Below are positions 1 to 8,249 of a stretch of DNA of 64,000 nucleotides, in pieces. A model generated the notes under the pieces. The model ran no database searches and had not been told where the DNA came from. It was given only the letters and a program-made list of their open reading frames with translations. Numbering within the stretch: the first letter of the stretch is position 1; the number at the start of each line of letters is the position of its first letter. The stretch lies in contig NZ_JAHQZS010000001.1 in NCBI RefSeq assembly GCF_019061145.1, positions 558,001 through 622,000 of the forward strand, written 5' to 3'. Origin of the DNA: Anianabacter salinae (GTDB lineage: Bacteria > Pseudomonadota > Alphaproteobacteria > Rhodobacterales > Rhodobacteraceae). The position numbers and the translations under genes are program-made.

Positions 1-133
1 GTATCACCCCTTTGTCAGGCGGGGCCGTGCGATCAGGGCGAAAGTCGTAGCGTTGCCCCTGCACGGTTGATCGCTGGAAACCAGAGAACCCACCTTGCCT
101 TGGAAAGACCATCGCCCCAGAAATGGGCAACAT
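1..133 (-). CDS. possible 5' end of the next tad-locus gene (partial)
   Basis: On the minus strand an open frame begins at ATG 133 (alternatives ATG 112 and GTG 64) and runs without a stop off the left edge. It follows the OmpA-like gene by about 60 bases in the same direction. In Rhodobacterales tad loci the gene after this lipoprotein is usually the CpaE/TadZ ATPase. The visible 44 residues carry no diagnostic motif and no strong ribosome binding site, so both the start and the identity are uncertain. Confidence 0.25.
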   Translation of the reverse strand, partial: MLPISGAMVFPRQGGFSGFQRSTVQGQRYDFRPDRTAPPDKGVI

Positions 134-196
134 TACGACCAAAATTCAGGAAATATCGGACTTTCCGAGACAGTCGGCGCGCAATCGCGCCAAGGA

Positions 197-895
197 TCAA
201 CCGCCTGCCCCAGCTGTGGTGCCACCAGCACTCGCACCTCCGGATGCCGCCGCAATGCCGGGGGCAGGGCGCGCCGACGTGATGTAGTTGTCGTAGACCG
301 CCTTGGCGTATTTCCCGTCCAATGTTCGCGCGGACGCGTTCACGTACCCCGCGACGCGGGTCATCGCGCGGCGGTTCTGCCGCTCGCGATCCTGCGTCGG
401 CACGGCCAGCTGGCTTTCCCCGAAGGACACAAGCGCCTCAAGCCGGTCACGCTCGACCCCAAGCGACACCAGATAGGCGACCGCCACCTGCGCGCGTTTC
501 AGGCCAAGACGCTTGTTGTAGGCGGCAGAGCCGACGGCGTCGGCGTGGCCGTAGACCGAGAAGCGGATCGCAGGATAGCTGCGGATGAACGCTGCCTGCT
601 GGCGCAGCGCCTCGACGGCATCGGCATTCAGCGCGCTGGAATTGAAGTCGAAGTAGATCGTCGCCGGAACCTTCCGCTGGAACTCGGTATCGAGCCCCAG
701 AAGATAGCCCTCATCGCCTTGCTGGACCGAGAGGTTGTTCGCCGTCGCGTTCCCGAAAGACCCGTTGTCGATGCCGGACCCGGCTTCGCGGAACAAGTCG
801 CGGTAGGTTTCGCGCGGGGCGCAGGCCCCGGCGGTCAGAACGCTCAGGGCCACCAGCCCAACGCGCGTGATCGGTCGGATGCTCATCGCGCTCAC
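197..895 (-). CDS. OmpA-family lipoprotein of the tad locus
   Basis: About 230 aa. A basic, hydrophobic N-terminus leads to a cysteine near residue 25 (TAGAC), which suggests a lipoprotein, although the lipobox is not canonical. The C-terminal half is an OmpA/MotB-type peptidoglycan-binding domain: a YFDFNSSAL strand, the GHAD turn and the NRRAMTRV segment that contacts diaminopimelate in this family. A Gly/Ala-rich tail closes the protein. The start is GTG 895, which overlaps the cpaC stop as GTGA; ATG 886 is the alternative. The overlap means it is translationally coupled to cpaC. By family and context it probably anchors the Tad secretin to the cell wall. Confidence 0.85.
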   Translation of the reverse strand: MSAMSIRPITRVGLVALSVLTAGACAPRETYRDLFREAGSGIDNGSFGNATANNLSVQQGDEGYLLGLDTEFQRKVPATIYFDFNSSALNADAVEALRQQAAFIRSYPAIRFSVYGHADAVGSAAYNKRLGLKRAQVAVAYLVSLGVERDRLEALVSFGESQLAVPTQDRERQNRRAMTRVAGYVNASARTLDGKYAKAVYDNYITSARPAPGIAAASGGASAGGTTAGAGG

Positions 896-2319
896 TCCAT
901 CACATAGCCGTAGGGGGCGGAAAAGTCCTGCTGGGCGACTTCACCCGCCGCGCCCTGCCGGGGGCGACGGTTCTCGCCGCCGGACAGGTTGCCGTATAGG
1001 AACAACTCCGCCTCGGTCGGCAGCTCGATCCGGTCGGTCGGCAGCGCCAGCGCCTCGCCGCGGGTCGGCGACACCAGATGCGCGGTGACGATGACCACCA
1101 GTTCCGTCTGGTTGCGCTCGTAATCGACGCTGCGGAACAGCGCGCCCAGAACCGGCAGGTCGCCCAGGAACGGAACGGCCGATTTGGAGTCCTGAAAGTT
1201 GTCCTGAAGCAGGCCCGCAATGGCAAAGCTTTCGCCGTCCTTCAACTCGATGGTGGTCGAGGCCTCGCGCTTGGAGAAGCCGCTGACCGTGCCGCTGTTG
1301 AGGGCGACCTGAACCGTCGCATCGAGGTTCGACACAGAGGTCTGCAGTTCAAGATTGATCGTCTTGTCGGCCAGAACCGTCGGCGTGAATGTCATCTCGA
1401 CGCCGAAGGGGCGGTATTCGATCCCGACGTTGCCCGAGTCGCCGACGACCGGCACCGGGTATTCCTGACCGGCGTGGAACCGGGCCTGCTGACCCGAAAG
1501 CGCCGCAAGGTTGGGTTCCGCCAGCGTGCGGACAAGTCCCTTGGTTTCAAGGGCTTCCAGCAACAGCGCGGCCTGCACCCCGCCAAGGTTGAAGCCGAAC
1601 AGGTAACGGCCCGTCGCGGCCCCGCTGATCGTGGCGCTCTGGCCCGACAGCACGTTGCCCAGAACGCTGCCATCGGCGAACTGGCCGTTGCCGCCGCCGG
1701 CGCTGACGCTGTTGCCGCCCACACTCCCCCCGAGCGACGCGCCAAGTTCCTTGCGGACGCTGCGGCGCATTTCGGCGAAGCGCACCTTGAGAAGCACCTG
1801 CTGGGTGCCGCCCACCGACATCATGTTGGAGATCCGTCCCGGAGCGTATCGTTCCGCCAGATCAAGCGCGCGGTCGATGACCGTAGTGCTCGACACGACG
1901 CCCGACAACACGATGCCGTCGTTCGCGGTGCGAACCTCGACCTGTTCGCCGGGCAGGATCTGCAGCAGGCGTTCCTTGAACTCTGCCACATCCTGGCTGA
2001 CCTGAACGTCCACGTTGGTCAGAAGACGGCCATCCGCCCCCAGAAGCGTCAGCGTGGTCCGCCCTGGCGTCTTGCCCAGCACATAGATGGTGCGGTCGGA
2101 CAGGGTGGAGATGTCAGCGATCGAGGGGTTTGCGATGGAAAGCTCGGCGAAGGGCACGTCGCTTTCGACGACCACCGCGCGGTTGATCGGCACCTCGAGC
2201 GTTCCGCCCCGCGCCTGTTCGTTCATGATCCGAAGGTTCTGCGCCCCTGCTGACGTCGCGCATGCAATACATGCGGATACGGCAAGCAATGCCGCCCGAA
2301 GGCTTACCCGAAATGCCAT
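892..2319 (-). CDS. cpaC: Tad pilus secretin CpaC/RcpA
   Basis: 475 aa outer-membrane secretin that forms the pore for Flp pili. A signal peptide (ends near SAGAQN, about residue 27) is followed by the N-terminal pilus/secretin domains (residues about 30-180, with VLGKTPGRTTLTLLG) and a type II/III secretin core (about 240-430) containing VPVVGD and the conserved VPFLGDLPVLGALFRS segment near 385-400. A Ser/Gly-rich stretch around 200-230 is typical of a flexible secretin insertion. A good ribosome binding site (AGAGAGG/CAGGA on the minus strand) precedes ATG 2319. It lies between cpaB and the OmpA-like lipoprotein in the same operon. Confidence 0.95.
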   Translation of the reverse strand: MAFRVSLRAALLAVSACIACATSAGAQNLRIMNEQARGGTLEVPINRAVVVESDVPFAELSIANPSIADISTLSDRTIYVLGKTPGRTTLTLLGADGRLLTNVDVQVSQDVAEFKERLLQILPGEQVEVRTANDGIVLSGVVSSTTVIDRALDLAERYAPGRISNMMSVGGTQQVLLKVRFAEMRRSVRKELGASLGGSVGGNSVSAGGGNGQFADGSVLGNVLSGQSATISGAATGRYLFGFNLGGVQAALLLEALETKGLVRTLAEPNLAALSGQQARFHAGQEYPVPVVGDSGNVGIEYRPFGVEMTFTPTVLADKTINLELQTSVSNLDATVQVALNSGTVSGFSKREASTTIELKDGESFAIAGLLQDNFQDSKSAVPFLGDLPVLGALFRSVDYERNQTELVVIVTAHLVSPTRGEALALPTDRIELPTEAELFLYGNLSGGENRRPRQGAAGEVAQQDFSAPYGYVME

Positions 2320-2443
2320 GTGATCCTGCCTCTCTGATCACGAATGTGACCGGATCTGTCGCCCGGTTTGGGTGGAAGGATGCGGCGGATTGGATTTTTT
2401 TGCAACTATCAGGTGCTTGGCGTGAGGTGTTCATGTGGGCGCC

Positions 2444-2473
2444 GGGCAACACCCACAACATGGGGTGCTGCCC
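2444..2473 (-). terminator. imperfect hairpin in the cpaB-cpaC gap
   Basis: An 11-bp inverted repeat with one mismatch and an 8-base loop (2444-2454 with 2463-2473) lies in the 170-bp gap between cpaB and cpaC. No T-tract follows it on the minus strand, so a processing or attenuation site is more likely than a full terminator. Confidence 0.35.
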
Positions 2474-2489
2474 ACGCGCGGCCCGGCCA

Positions 2490-3356
2490 TCAGTTGTTGC
2501 GGCAGGGAATGACGGTTTCCACGATGTCGGACCCACGGCGGGTGCGGATAGTGCAGATTTCCTTTTCGGGCGTCACCTCGACCACTTCCTCTTCGACGGG
2601 CGCCTGTGCGACGATCCCGAGAAGCGCGTTCTGGTCGATCTCGAACCCGGCATCCGCAAGCTCGCTGTTGTCGCCCACCAGCGCAAGCGACAGCTTGCCA
2701 GAGTTCTGCGCCTGAGCCAGCCGCGCAACCTGTTCAGAGGTCGCCTGCACCGTGACAGTGCGCGCGATTGTCGGCTTCGAGGCGTCGAGGTCAGCCATCT
2801 GGTCAACTGCGATCAGCTTCATGCTCGACTGGATCAGCCGCGTCACGCCGCCGCGCTGGCCGCCCGGGACCGCCCCGGTCCAGTAGACATCGACCGTGTC
2901 GCCGGGGCGCAGGAAGCCGGATACGCCGGTGGTCACATCCACGTTGATCGCAAAGGCGCGCATGCCCTTGTCGAGGCGCGACGAGACGCTGGCGAACTCG
3001 CCGGGTTCAGTGACCTTGACGGCAAGAACGGGCTCCATCGCCTCGATGGCGCGGGTGGCGGTGCGCAGGATTTCTGCGCCTTCGCTGAAGAAGTCCTCGA
3101 AGGTGGAGAACGTGCCTTCGGGCAACGACGCTTCGGGCCATGGCACGAGGATCACGTCTTCGGTGGTGATGCGCTGGCCATATTTCAGCGGGTTCTGCGC
3201 GACGATCACCTGGGTCAGCGGAATCTCGGGCCCGCGCTGTGCGCGCTCTTCCTCGAGCTTTGCCTGATACTGGCCGATATAGCCGTTCGCCATGTAGACG
3301 GCGGCGCCGGCGAGTCCGACACCAAGGACCAGGACGGAATAGAACGCGAGTTTCAT
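2490..3356 (-). CDS. cpaB: Flp pilus assembly protein CpaB/RcpC
   Basis: 288 aa. One N-terminal membrane segment (residues about 3-23) precedes a SAF-like domain (about 45-110, around NPLKYGQRITTEDV) and the RcpC/CpaB core with the diagnostic VDVYWTG segment. The family sits in the periplasm with the secretin and is thought to bind cell wall or assist secretin assembly. The start is taken at ATG 3356 because the hydrophobic signal anchor begins there; a longer frame adds nine poorly supported residues. Lies downstream of two flp pilin genes. Confidence 0.93.
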   Translation of the reverse strand: MKLAFYSVLVLGVGLAGAAVYMANGYIGQYQAKLEEERAQRGPEIPLTQVIVAQNPLKYGQRITTEDVILVPWPEASLPEGTFSTFEDFFSEGAEILRTATRAIEAMEPVLAVKVTEPGEFASVSSRLDKGMRAFAINVDVTTGVSGFLRPGDTVDVYWTGAVPGGQRGGVTRLIQSSMKLIAVDQMADLDASKPTIARTVTVQATSEQVARLAQAQNSGKLSLALVGDNSELADAGFEIDQNALLGIVAQAPVEEEVVEVTPEKEICTIRTRRGSDIVETVIPCRNN

Positions 3357-3584
3357 GACCAAACCTTTCGAGCAAGCGAGCATGTGCGGAGCGGCCGCAC
3401 GGTCCCTGAAAGAGTGACCCGCAAATCGGGCTTAAATCGGGAGAAAGAGAGAAAAGGTGAAGGATTTGAAACAGTCGCTTCAGGTCGCGGGAATTTGCAC
3501 CCGCCAGCGAGCAGGGCCGGAAACGAGCGCGCGCCCCGAAACGGAGCGTGGCCCTTGAGGCGATAGCAGTGATCCGTCAGCGGC

Positions 3585-3788
3585 TCAGTCAGTCTGCGCC
3601 GCGTAGGTCTGAACCGAAATGCCTGTCTGGATTTCGTCCTCGACGACGTTCGAGATGTCGAGGATGTGATCGGCGAGCGTGATCACCACAGCCATTCCGA
3701 GGCCCACGACCCCGGCTGTCACCACGACGAAATCGACTGTCATGGCACCGGAGTCTTCGGCCAGGTATTTCTTCAATGTGTCCAGCAT
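3585..3788 (-). CDS. flp: Flp family type IVb pilin, second copy
   Basis: 67 aa pilin precursor. A short charged leader ends at a Gly (EDSG, residues about 11-14), followed by the hydrophobic pilin helix AMTVDFVVVTAGVVGLGMAV. The canonical Flp processing motif is G-x4-E-Y; here positions +5/+6 of the predicted mature protein are Asp-Phe. The helix and the Gln-Thr-Tyr C-terminus closely match the neighbouring pilin at 3901-4104, so the pair arose by tandem duplication. A hairpin (3846-3871) separates the two genes. This copy may be a minor pilin, but that is inference. Confidence 0.92.
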   Translation of the reverse strand: MLDTLKKYLAEDSGAMTVDFVVVTAGVVGLGMAVVITLADHILDISNVVEDEIQTGISVQTYAAQTD

Positions 3789-3845
3789 TGCCCTGTCCGT
3801 CCTTTAGGAGTTTTTCCACCCGGTTTCGTCCGGCTGGAATAGGAA

Positions 3846-3871
3846 AGCCGCACCTGGCAGCAGGTGCGGCT
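3846..3871 (-). terminator. strong hairpin between the two flp genes
   Basis: An 11-bp perfect inverted repeat with a 4-base loop (3846-3856 with 3861-3871) lies between the two pilin genes. Only a weak T-rich stretch follows on the minus strand. It probably acts as a partial terminator or mRNA stabiliser that raises the first pilin transcript over downstream tad genes, a common arrangement for major pilins. Confidence 0.6.
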
Positions 3872-3900
3872 TCCTGAACCATTTCTGGCCGAGCCGATGA

Positions 3901-4104
3901 TTAGTCGGTCTGAGCCGTGTAGGTCTGTGCGGTGATGTTCGACGACATGCCGGTCTCGAGCGAGTTGGCGGTGTCGGTGATGCCGTCTGCGAGCGTTGCC
4001 AGAACGGCGATGCCCAGGCCAACGACTGCTGCAGTCACGACCACGAAGTCAACGGTAACGGCGCCATCTTCGTCACGCTTGAAGGTATTGATGAAGTTAA
4101 ACAT
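3901..4104 (-). CDS. flp: Flp family type IVb pilin, first (probable major) copy
   Basis: 67 aa pilin precursor at the head of the tad cluster. The leader MFNFINTFKRDEDG precedes the hydrophobic helix AVTVDFVVVTAAVVGLGIAV, with predicted cleavage after Gly14. As in the second copy, Asp-Phe replaces the usual Glu-Tyr after the processing site. Its position first in the operon, behind an AT-rich promoter region and ahead of a hairpin, fits the major structural pilin of Tad fibres used in surface attachment. Confidence 0.93.
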   Translation of the reverse strand: MFNFINTFKRDEDGAVTVDFVVVTAAVVGLGIAVLATLADGITDTANSLETGMSSNITAQTYTAQTD

Positions 4105-4434
4105 GTGATGTGTCCCTCTGATACATGTCCAAGTTGCAGTTCACCTTGTCGGGCTTGTCAGCGTCCTTGCTGTCTTCCCCGCTTCGGATGAGATGAATAA
4201 GCCCTCAGAATCAGGCATGATTTGGGCGGCATTCGTACAATTTTGGATGGAGTGGAAATTCTTGCGGAATATCAATTAACATGCTGTTTTTTAACGATTT
4301 AAAAATTAACAAATGTATCTGAAACAGCTTGCGATGGGGCTCGCGCCGGTCCGCTTTCCGCTTTCGGTGGCCTTGTGGACAGTTTTCTGGGATAGTCAGG
4401 GCAACGAAAAACGGGGCGCAGGGGCAGGCCTCTC
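4105..4434. promoter_or_regulatory. AT-rich divergent promoter region (flp / transglycosylase)
   Basis: 330 bases without a gene between the first flp (minus) and the lytic transglycosylase (plus). The part from about 4205 to 4320 is conspicuously AT-rich compared with the GC-rich surroundings, with runs such as TTTTTTAACGATTTAAAAATTAAC. It should carry both promoters. I could not assign a confident -35/-10 pair. Confidence 0.55.
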
Positions 4435-5268
4435 ATGATGTGGATCGGCAGACTCGGTGTGGTTGTGGCCCTTGGCCTGGCCCTGACCCTCACCGGCACG
4501 GCGGACGCGCAGGACACCGCGCGGCCGGACCCGCCTCCATTTCCCGAGTTCACCTTCAAGAGGTCCAAGCCGCCCGCGCCCGGAACGGACCGGCGCATCA
4601 CCATTCAGATCGAGGAAACCGCGCCCGTGCCGCCCCTGGCGCCGCCAAAGCCGGACACCGAAGGCGCGGTGACGACGACCGCGGACTGGTACTGGCAGGT
4701 GATCGCGCCCTCGCTCGCGGATGCGGGCCCGGGCCGTATCGACGCGGCAGAGCGGGCGCTGGCCGCCGCCCCTGCCGACTTCGGGCGCCGCATCCCCTCG
4801 ATGCAGGTGCTGAACGAGATCGCCGCGACCTATGGCACGCTTATCCTGACCGCGACTGTCGGGACCAAGGTGTCGCCCGCGCTGGCGCTGGCGGTGATCG
4901 GTGTCGAATCGGCGGGCCGACCCGATGCTGTCAGCCGGGCGGGGGCCACTGGCCTGATGCAGCTGATGCCCGACACCGCGATGCGTTTTGGCGTGACCGA
5001 CGCCACCGACCCCGAGCAGAACATCAAGGGCGGCGTCGCCTATCTTGACTGGCTGGCAAACCGGTTTTCCGAAGACCCGGTGCTGATGCTTGCCGGATAC
5101 AACGCCGGGGAAGGATCGGTGCGCGACCACCAGGGCGTGCCGCCCTTCGCCGAGACGCGGGAATACGTGCCCAAGGTCATCACCGCCTGGATGACCGCCA
5201 AGGCGCTGTGCCTGACCCCGCCGGTATTGGCCAGCGACGGCTGCGTCTTCGTGGCGGGCAAGCGGTAA
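4435..5268 (+). CDS. lytic transglycosylase, SLT domain
   Basis: 277 aa secreted or periplasmic murein hydrolase that cleaves MurNAc-GlcNAc bonds. Signal peptide at residues 1-25 (ends TADAQ), then a Pro-rich linker (30-75). The SLT domain in the C-terminal half has the catalytic ES pair in VIGVESAG (Glu158), the GLMQLMP motif (173-179) and the AGYNAGEGSV segment. ATG 4435 and ATG 4438 are adjacent; the first is used. The next gene starts one base after the stop. The pilus locus next door is divergent, so a role in opening the wall for pili is possible but not shown. Confidence 0.9.
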   Translation: MMWIGRLGVVVALGLALTLTGTADAQDTARPDPPPFPEFTFKRSKPPAPGTDRRITIQIEETAPVPPLAPPKPDTEGAVTTTADWYWQVIAPSLADAGPGRIDAAERALAAAPADFGRRIPSMQVLNEIAATYGTLILTATVGTKVSPALALAVIGVESAGRPDAVSRAGATGLMQLMPDTAMRFGVTDATDPEQNIKGGVAYLDWLANRFSEDPVLMLAGYNAGEGSVRDHQGVPPFAETREYVPKVITAWMTAKALCLTPPVLASDGCVFVAGKR

Positions 5269-5269
5269 C

Positions 5270-6643
5270 ATGCCCGGCCCCGGTCCGCTTGTGATCGACG
5301 TCGATGGCACGCTTCTTCGCACCGGACTGGCATGGGAGGCGGGGCTGGCCTCGTTCCGCAAGCGCCCGGGGCAGGCCGTGCTGGCGCTCTGGTCCGGCCT
5401 CCGCGACCCGCTGGCGATGAAGACGGCCCTGGCCGAGGCCGCCGCGCTGGCGCCCGAACGCCTGCCCGCAAACCCCGAGATCCTGAAACTGGCGCAAGAG
5501 GCGAACCGCTCCGGGCGGCCGGTGGTCCTGATCTCGTCCTTTCCAAGGCCGGTGGTCGACACCATCGCGCAGAGCCTTGGCCTGCAAGCGCGCGTTCTGG
5601 CCTCTGAGCATGGCGTGCACCTGCGCGGCCCCCGCAAGCGCGAGGCGCTGGTGGCGGACTATGGCGAAGCCGGGTTCGACTACGCGGGCAATTCGGGCGA
5701 CGATCTTCCGATCTGGGAGATGGCGGAGAACATCATCGTCGTCGGCGCCCGCCCGCGCGTCGAATCGCGGCTGGCGGCGATGAACCGGAACGTCACGACC
5801 TATCCGATGCGCTGGCGCTGGAGCGACCTTTGGGACGCGATGCGCTGGACAAAGACGCTGCGCGCGGGGCTGGCCCTGTTGCCGCTTGCCGCACTGCCTG
5901 ACGCGCCGTGGCAGGCCGCGCCCGGCCTGACGCTGACCGTCCTGGCGCTGATGCTGCTGTCCGCCGCCTTCCACATTGTCGGCGATCTGGCGGACCTCGA
6001 CCGCGACCGACAGGACCGCTTGCGCCGGTCCCGCCTGTTCGCGCGGGGCGCGCTGCCGCTGGGGCTTGGCGTTGCTGCGGCGTCCGTCCTGGCCGTGGGC
6101 GGCATGGCGCTTGCGGTGCTTGCAGGCGCGCCCGCCGCCGCCTTCGCCGCGCTGTTCCTGTTGGTGTCGCTGGTGCATGCCTTCTGGCTGAACCACCACG
6201 CCGCGCTGGAACTGGCCGGGGCGGCGACGCTGGATCTCTTGCGCGTCGCGGCCGGTGCGGCGGTGCTGGGCCTGTCGCTGACCGAACACGGGGTCGTCCA
6301 GTTGGGGACGTTGTTCTTCGCGTTGGCGGCATTGACTCGCATCACCCGGGAAAGCGCAGAAGCGCAGAAAGCCGACCCTCTCTTGTCGAACCTCTTCATA
6401 CTCGCCGGTGCGGGGCTTGGCTTTGGGCTGCTCATGCGGCTGTGGGCTGCTCCCGTGATGCTCTTGTCGGGCGCTGTGCTGATCGGGGTGGCACTGCTGA
6501 GGTTTCTTTGGGCGGCGCGGCGTGGACCGGTGGCTGTGGGGTCCGTGCTCGGCTTGCCGAGAGCGCCGGTGGCGATGGCTTGCCTGTCGGTCGGGATCCT
6601 TGCGCTGGTGCGATTCGGTGCAGGATTCGCGCCGTTCGGCTAG
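5270..6643 (+). CDS. HAD-UbiA fusion membrane protein (prenyltransferase family)
   Basis: 457 aa. Residues 1-190 form a HAD-type hydrolase domain with the DVDGT nucleophile motif at 10-14, LISS at motif II and a GNSGDD motif IV. Residues about 200-457 are a polytopic UbiA-like domain with roughly 7-9 hydrophobic helices and the aspartate-rich motif GDLADLDRDRQDR followed by SRLFARGAL, matching the NDxxDxxxD...RPI/G signature. HAD-UbiA fusions are known in bacteria, often near sugar or polyprenyl-phosphate genes, but substrates are rarely established. A lipid-linked phosphosugar role is inference. Starts one base after the transglycosylase stop, so likely co-transcribed. Confidence 0.85.
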   Translation: MPGPGPLVIDVDGTLLRTGLAWEAGLASFRKRPGQAVLALWSGLRDPLAMKTALAEAAALAPERLPANPEILKLAQEANRSGRPVVLISSFPRPVVDTIAQSLGLQARVLASEHGVHLRGPRKREALVADYGEAGFDYAGNSGDDLPIWEMAENIIVVGARPRVESRLAAMNRNVTTYPMRWRWSDLWDAMRWTKTLRAGLALLPLAALPDAPWQAAPGLTLTVLALMLLSAAFHIVGDLADLDRDRQDRLRRSRLFARGALPLGLGVAAASVLAVGGMALAVLAGAPAAAFAALFLLVSLVHAFWLNHHAALELAGAATLDLLRVAAGAAVLGLSLTEHGVVQLGTLFFALAALTRITRESAEAQKADPLLSNLFILAGAGLGFGLLMRLWAAPVMLLSGAVLIGVALLRFLWAARRGPVAVGSVLGLPRAPVAMACLSVGILALVRFGAGFAPFG

Positions 6644-7022
6644 AAGAGAGCCGCCAGAAGGCAAATGCGCCGTCACAGGCCCGTGACGCGGCGCGGCAAT
6701 TCCTGAAACATCCTGATCGCGGCATGTCGCAGACGCGAGAGCGATCCGTGAAGTTCGCCCGTTTCCGCCGGGCCGCACGTTTCAGACGCGCTTCCGCGAC
6801 CGCAGCGCGCTGCGTCGGCTGCCCAGCAATCGAAGGCCGACCCGGGCGAGAACTGCAAGAATGACGGCCGTTACACGATTCCCATGTTCGTGAGTGCACG
6901 TATGCACGCAAGGGAGGCCATTCATGTGCATTTCGACATGGGGGCGACAGGCGCATCTTTGGTTCATCGACACGACGTCGACCGGCCCGCCGGACACCAG
7001 AACCCGAACCAAGGAGACTACA
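6644..7022. other. 379-bp intergenic region, no gene recognised
   Basis: Between the HAD-UbiA gene and the small secreted protein. Open frames here, on both strands, are short, Arg/Cys-rich and resemble no known protein. The right end contributes the AAGGAGA ribosome binding site of the 7023 gene. The promoter for the two small secreted proteins must lie here, but no clear consensus pair was found. Confidence 0.4.
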
Positions 7023-7289
7023 ATGACCCGTATCGCAGCACTCGCCGCCGTTCTCGCCGCGCTGTCGGCCCCGGCCTTTGCAATGACCCAGCTTGAATCC
7101 CAGGTCGGCGCAGAGGGGCTTACGACCTCGCAGCTTGCACAGCTGAAGTTCGCGCAGTCCGAAACCGGCTCCGACGCCACCGTGTTCTTCGACGGCGAAA
7201 GCTTCCGCTTCTCGACCTCCGAACAGCACAGCGACCGCGCCCGTCAGATCTTTGCGCAGATCCGCGCCGAGAGCCTGTCGGACGAGTGA
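7023..7289 (+). CDS. small secreted protein, unknown function
   Basis: 88 aa. A clear Sec signal peptide (MTRIAALAAVLAALSAPAFA, cleavage near residue 20) is followed by a short, polar, acidic mature protein. ATG 7023 is chosen because AAGGAGA lies at ideal spacing and the signal peptide begins there; the in-frame ATG at 6894 would add a non-hydrophobic leader. Its last 16 residues (IFAQIRAESLSDE end) closely resemble those of the next gene, so the two are paralogues. No known domain is recognised. Confidence 0.8.
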   Translation: MTRIAALAAVLAALSAPAFAMTQLESQVGAEGLTTSQLAQLKFAQSETGSDATVFFDGESFRFSTSEQHSDRARQIFAQIRAESLSDE

Positions 7290-7340
7290 TCTTTTGCCCG
7301 ACGACCCCATCAAACTGAACCCCGACAAAGGAATAGTCCC

Positions 7341-7520
7341 ATGAAAGCCATCACACTCAGCCTTTTCGTCGCCCTTGGAGCGGCCCTTCCCGCCGCCGCG
7401 ATGACCTCGCCCCAGATCGAAGTGGTCGAAACGAAGAACGTCTCGCCGTCGGATATCCACAGCGCGTCCGCTCAGGCCATCTTCGACCGCATCAAGGCCG
7501 AAAGCGCGAGCGACGAGTGA
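7341..7520 (+). CDS. second small secreted protein, paralogue of the preceding one
   Basis: 59 aa. ATG 7341 follows an AAAGGAAT ribosome binding site, and the signal peptide (ends LPAAA) is clear. The mature part has only about 39 residues and ends IFDRIKAESASDE, nearly the same as the C-terminus of the 7023 product. It lies 51 bases downstream in the same direction and is followed by a strong terminator, so the pair forms a small transcription unit. Function unknown; the repeated helix-like tail suggests a shared partner or an exported stress peptide. Confidence 0.75.
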   Translation: MKAITLSLFVALGAALPAAAMTSPQIEVVETKNVSPSDIHSASAQAIFDRIKAESASDE

Positions 7521-7543
7521 GACAGTCCTCGCCCTCCAACGAA

Positions 7544-7574
7544 GAACGCGGGCCCCTTTCGGCGGCCCGCGTTC
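7544..7574. terminator. bidirectional terminator
   Basis: An 11-bp perfect inverted repeat (7544-7554 with 7564-7574) with a 9-base loop sits between the second small secreted gene (plus) and the scoB stop (minus). A short T-rich stretch follows on the plus strand. Confidence 0.8.
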
Positions 7575-7610
7575 ACTTTGTCCGGTGGCCTCGTCCCGCC
7601 GTCTTTCGGA

Positions 7611-8237
7611 TCAGACGATCGTCGCTTCCGTCGAGGCGCGCAGCTCTTCCTCGGTGACGCCGTCGGCGCATTCGACGATCTTCAACCCGCCCTCGACCAC
7701 GTCCAGCACGCCGAGGTTGGTGATGATGCGGTTGACCACGCCGGTGCCCGTCAGGGGCAGCGTGCAGGCCTTGAGCACCTTCGGCTCTCCGGCCTTGTTG
7801 GTGTGGTCCATCACCACGATCACGCGCTTGACGCCCGCGACAAGGTCCATCGCGCCGCCCATGCCCTTGACCAGCTTGCCGGGGATCATCCAGTTCGCCA
7901 GATCGCCGTTCTCGGCGACTTCCATCGCGCCAAGGATCGCCATGGCGATCTTACCGCCCCGGATCATCCCGAAGCTGGTGGCGCTGTCGAAGAACGACGT
8001 GCGATCAAGCGAGGTGACGGTCTGCTTGCCCGCGTTGATGAGGTCGGGGTCGATGTTGTCCTCGGTGGGGAAGGGGCCGATGCCCAGCATCCCGTTCTCG
8101 GATTGCAGCGTCACGTCGACGCCCTCGGGGATATAGTTCGCCACCAGCGTCGGGATCCCGATGCCGAGGTTCACATACATTCCGTCTTCAAGTTCCTGAG
8201 CCGCGCGGGCGGCCATCTGGTTCCTGTCCCAAGCCAT
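7611..8237 (-). CDS. scoB: 3-oxoacid CoA-transferase subunit B
   Basis: 208 aa, the usual length for the beta subunit. It transfers CoA from a donor such as succinyl-CoA to acetoacetate or another short acid. The catalytic Glu lies in SENGM (Glu47), after the GIGIPT segment, and the conserved GAMDLVAG and TNLGVLDV stretches are present. Partner subunit A lies upstream at 9300-9995 but is separated by a LOV histidine kinase gene; the gap to that gene is only 12 bases, so all three should be one transcript. The exact acid substrate cannot be read from sequence. Confidence 0.93.
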   Translation of the reverse strand: MAWDRNQMAARAAQELEDGMYVNLGIGIPTLVANYIPEGVDVTLQSENGMLGIGPFPTEDNIDPDLINAGKQTVTSLDRTSFFDSATSFGMIRGGKIAMAILGAMEVAENGDLANWMIPGKLVKGMGGAMDLVAGVKRVIVVMDHTNKAGEPKVLKACTLPLTGTGVVNRIITNLGVLDVVEGGLKIVECADGVTEEELRASTEATIV

Positions 8238-8249
8238 CTCGGTCCTCCG

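Noticed and set aside
6644-7022. Possible small DUF1127-like or other minus-strand gene
   Set aside because: The Arg-rich frames here lack the conserved DUF1127 core and any ribosome binding site.
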